Of a stretch of 7,142 bases of DNA, positions 5,961 through 7,142 are shown in pieces (within the stretch, counting starts at the first letter, position 1; the number at the start of each line of letters is the position of its first letter). The position numbers and the translations under genes were made by a program. Source of the DNA: Eggerthellaceae bacterium (lineage in GTDB: Bacteria > Actinomycetota > Coriobacteriia > Coriobacteriales > Eggerthellaceae); NCBI GenBank assembly GCA_017459485.1, contig JAFUCW010000277.1:1-7142 (forward strand), written 5' to 3'. Below the pieces are notes generated by a model. The model had not been told where the DNA came from and did not search any database. It was given only the letters and a program-made list of their open reading frames with translations.

Positions 5961-6635
5961 TTATTGTACTTTCTCCCAGTCCTTCATAAAGGATTCAAGG
6001 CCGGCATCGGTAAGGGGATGCTGGACCATCTTCTTGAGCACACCGACAGGCACCGTAGCGATGTCGGCACCCATCAGAGCGCACTGCGTCACATGGTGTG
6101 CGCTGCGCACAGAAGCAGCGATGACCTCGATCCGCTCACCGTTCACGGTGCTTTCCGAGAAATCATAGTTGCCCAGAGCTTCCACAATGGATTCGACCTG
6201 GGCGAGGCCGTCGTCGGAAATATCGTCGAACCTGCCGATGAAAGGGCTGATGTAGCGAGCACCGGCGCGTGCGGCAAGAAGGGCTTGTGGGACAGAGAAG
6301 CACAGCGTCATGTTCACAGGCACGCCATGGGCAGCAAGCTCCTTGGTGGCGGCAAGGCCTTCGACCATCGTGGGAACCTTCACCACCACGTTCGGGGCAA
6401 TGGCCGCCAGCTCCAAGCCGTCGCGCACGATCTCGTTGCGCTCCATGGCAACGCTTTCCGCCGAAACGGGCCCGTCGACCAGCTCGCAGATGCGCTTGAT
6501 GTGGTTGTGAAAATCGGACAGCTTGCCTCCGATCTTGGCATACAGCGTGGGGTTGGTGGTCACACCTGCGATCGCGCCCCAACTCGCAGCCTCCTCGATT
6601 TCGGCGAGGTCGGCCGTGTCAAGGAAGAATTTCAC
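5961..6635 (-). CDS. tal: TalC-type transaldolase (fructose-6-phosphate aldolase family)
   Basis: This is a 224-residue cytoplasmic TIM-barrel enzyme, the usual length for the small FSA/TalC/MipB family, which moves a dihydroxyacetone unit between sugar phosphates in the pentose phosphate pathway. Visible motifs are FFLDTAD (3-9), the GVTTNPTL strand (24-31), the Schiff-base lysine K86 in VVVKVP, and SPFIGR (130-135). Compared with E. coli FsaA, the Gln59 position is Glu60 here and the Tyr131 position is Phe132; both residues are those of true transaldolases, so transaldolase is favoured over aldolase. The start is GTG at 6633-6635, because a perfect AGGAGG (6642-6647) sits six bases upstream and the family begins at this point; an in-frame ATG at 6677 would add 14 atypical residues. 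The TAA stop abuts the rho ATG with no gap. Confidence 0.93.
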   Translation of the reverse strand: MKFFLDTADLAEIEEAASWGAIAGVTTNPTLYAKIGGKLSDFHNHIKRICELVDGPVSAESVAMERNEIVRDGLELAAIAPNVVVKVPTMVEGLAATKELAAHGVPVNMTLCFSVPQALLAARAGARYISPFIGRFDDISDDGLAQVESIVEALGNYDFSESTVNGERIEVIAASVRSAHHVTQCALMGADIATVPVGVLKKMVQHPLTDAGLESFMKDWEKVQ

Positions 6636-6641
6636 TTTTGT

Positions 6642-6647
6642 CCTCCT
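6642..6647 (-). promoter_or_regulatory. Strong Shine-Dalgarno that fixes the tal GTG start
   Basis: AGGAGG on the minus strand with a 6-base spacer (ACAAAA) to the GTG at 6633-6635. It decides the start in favour of GTG over the upstream ATG at 6675-6677. Confidence 0.85.
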
Positions 6648-6730
6648 AGGATACGTCCCCATCGCAAGCATGCGCAAAGAACAATTGCAGGCTATGCACG
6701 CGAACTGGTAAGGGATTTGAAACGAACGCC

Positions 6731-6748
6731 CAGCAGGAACCCCCGCTG
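6731..6748 (-). other. 7-bp hairpin at the predicted 5' end of the tal leader
   Basis: The minus-strand RNA here can fold as CAGCGGG-GGUU-CCUGCUG, a 7-bp stem (six Watson-Crick pairs and one G-U) closed by a four-base loop. If transcription starts near 6752, the hairpin sits within a few bases of the 5' end, a position typical of RNA-stabilising stems. No U tract follows, so it is not an intrinsic terminator. Confidence 0.35.
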
Positions 6749-6758
6749 CACTTTGACA

Positions 6759-6787
6759 ATACTACGTAATCGAGCGCAACTGCGCAA
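6759..6787 (-). promoter_or_regulatory. Possible promoter for tal-rho-metG
   Basis: On the minus strand TTGCGC (6782-6787) and TAGTAT (6759-6764) stand 17 bases apart, in the AT-rich part of the spacer upstream of tal. The -10 matches the sigma70 consensus at 4 of 6 positions and the -35 at only 3 of 6, so the call rests mainly on spacing and location. The -35 overlaps a 12-bp dyad (GCGCA-AC-TGCGC, 6774-6785) that could bind a regulator. Transcription would start near 6752 and give a leader of about 115 nt. Confidence 0.3.
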
Positions 6788-6796
6788 GTGCAATTT

Positions 6797-6813
6797 TTTG
6801 GTTTTTAGCCAAA
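6797..6813 (-). other. Short hairpin after the upstream gene's stop
   Basis: Two bases after the TAG of the upstream partial gene, TTTGG and CCAAA form a 5-bp stem with a 7-base AT-rich loop. On the minus strand the stem is followed by AAATTG and not a run of T, so it lacks the U tract of an intrinsic terminator. It could mark an RNA 3' end or simply be chance in an AT-rich spacer. Confidence 0.25.
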
Positions 6814-6815
6814 TC

Positions 6816-7142
6816 CTACGAGTGCGACGTCCCGACGCCCGACGACGAAACGGTGCTCGAAGCAGCGCTGGCGTTAGAAGTCGAAGCAGCGGTCGAAGAC
6901 GAAGCGCGCGAACTTTCCGACGACGCCGAAGACGTGGAGGAATCCGTTTCACCCGAATGCATGGATGCCCCGTCGGAAGCAAAGACAGCGTCGTCATCCA
7001 CCAGGGGCTCCGTTACCTCACTGGATTCTTCGTCGCGCTCTTCTCGCTCTTCGCGAGCACGAAGCGCTTCCTCCTCTTCTTTTTGAGCGGCTTCGACCTT
7101 GGCTTTCGCCACAGCGTCGCGCATGGCCTTTTCTTCGCTGGC
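6816..7142 (-). CDS. Unrecognised protein, C-terminal 108 residues (5' end outside the window)
   Basis: The frame is open from the window edge to a TAG stop at 6816-6818. The visible part begins mid-protein (ASEEKAMRDAV...). It has a strongly charged Glu/Lys/Arg/Ala stretch of about 45 residues that should form a long helix or coiled coil. A short acidic linker (EPLVDDDAVF) follows. The last 55 or so residues are almost only Ser, Ala and Thr with a few Glu/Arg, ending GVGTSHS, so the tail is probably disordered. No catalytic motif or membrane segment is visible, and I do not recognise the family; the informative N-terminal part is missing. It lies 180 bp upstream of tal in the same orientation and could be the first gene of that operon or the end of a separate unit. 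That it is coding rests on the open frame plus the compositional pattern. Confidence 0.7.
   Translation of the reverse strand, partial: ASEEKAMRDAVAKAKVEAAQKEEEEALRAREEREERDEESSEVTEPLVDDDAVFASDGASMHSGETDSSTSSASSESSRASSSTAASTSNASAASSTVSSSGVGTSHS

Noticed and set aside
6690..6740. tRNA T-arm-like GTTCGTTTCAAATCC in the tal leader
   Set aside because: No matching acceptor, D or anticodon arms can be drawn around it.
6753..6758. Second perfect TTGACA on the plus strand
   Set aside because: No -10 at proper spacing and no plus-strand gene downstream.

Overview
The window looks like chromosomal DNA from a high-GC actinobacterium, most likely of class Coriobacteriia (Eggerthella/Slackia relatives). 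The grounds are GC-rich codon use, a Rho with a long charged N-terminal insert, a DUF6273-type surface protein, a MetRS of the TDC(F/Y)GSPI type, and GTG/TTG starts. This placement is from remembered family traits, not a search. Every gene I can support lies on the minus strand, so the genes read from high to low coordinates.

Layout in the direction of transcription. (1) 7142-6816: C-terminal end of an unrecognised gene, with a charged helix followed by a Ser/Ala-rich tail. (2) 6815-6636: spacer with a possible promoter and a 7-bp hairpin. (3) 6635-2088: a tight run of tal (TalC-type transaldolase), rho (termination factor) and a metG-like methionyl-tRNA synthetase. tal and rho abut with no gap, and the Shine-Dalgarno of metG is built into the rho stop codon, so the three are probably co-transcribed and translationally coupled. 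(4) 2085-2031: a weak intrinsic terminator, then a good sigma70-type promoter whose spacer holds a palindrome. (5) 1959-931: a membrane-anchored DUF6273 protein interrupted by a single in-frame TAG at codon 76. (6) 930-631: about 300 bp without a gene, holding a possible three-way-junction RNA (874-803) and the rpmE leader. (7) 621-40: rpmE, a zinc-type ribosomal protein L31 with a C-terminal extension of about 125 residues. (8) 39-1: a short hairpin or the start of whatever follows.

tal belongs to the pentose phosphate pathway; rho, metG and rpmE belong to transcription termination, tRNA charging and the ribosome. The DUF6273 gene has its own promoter and looks like an insertion into an otherwise housekeeping block. 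I see no CRISPR array, insertion sequence, tRNA or rRNA. The best leads are the amber-interrupted gene, the extended L31, the divergent synthetase signature, and the structured RNA candidate upstream of rpmE.
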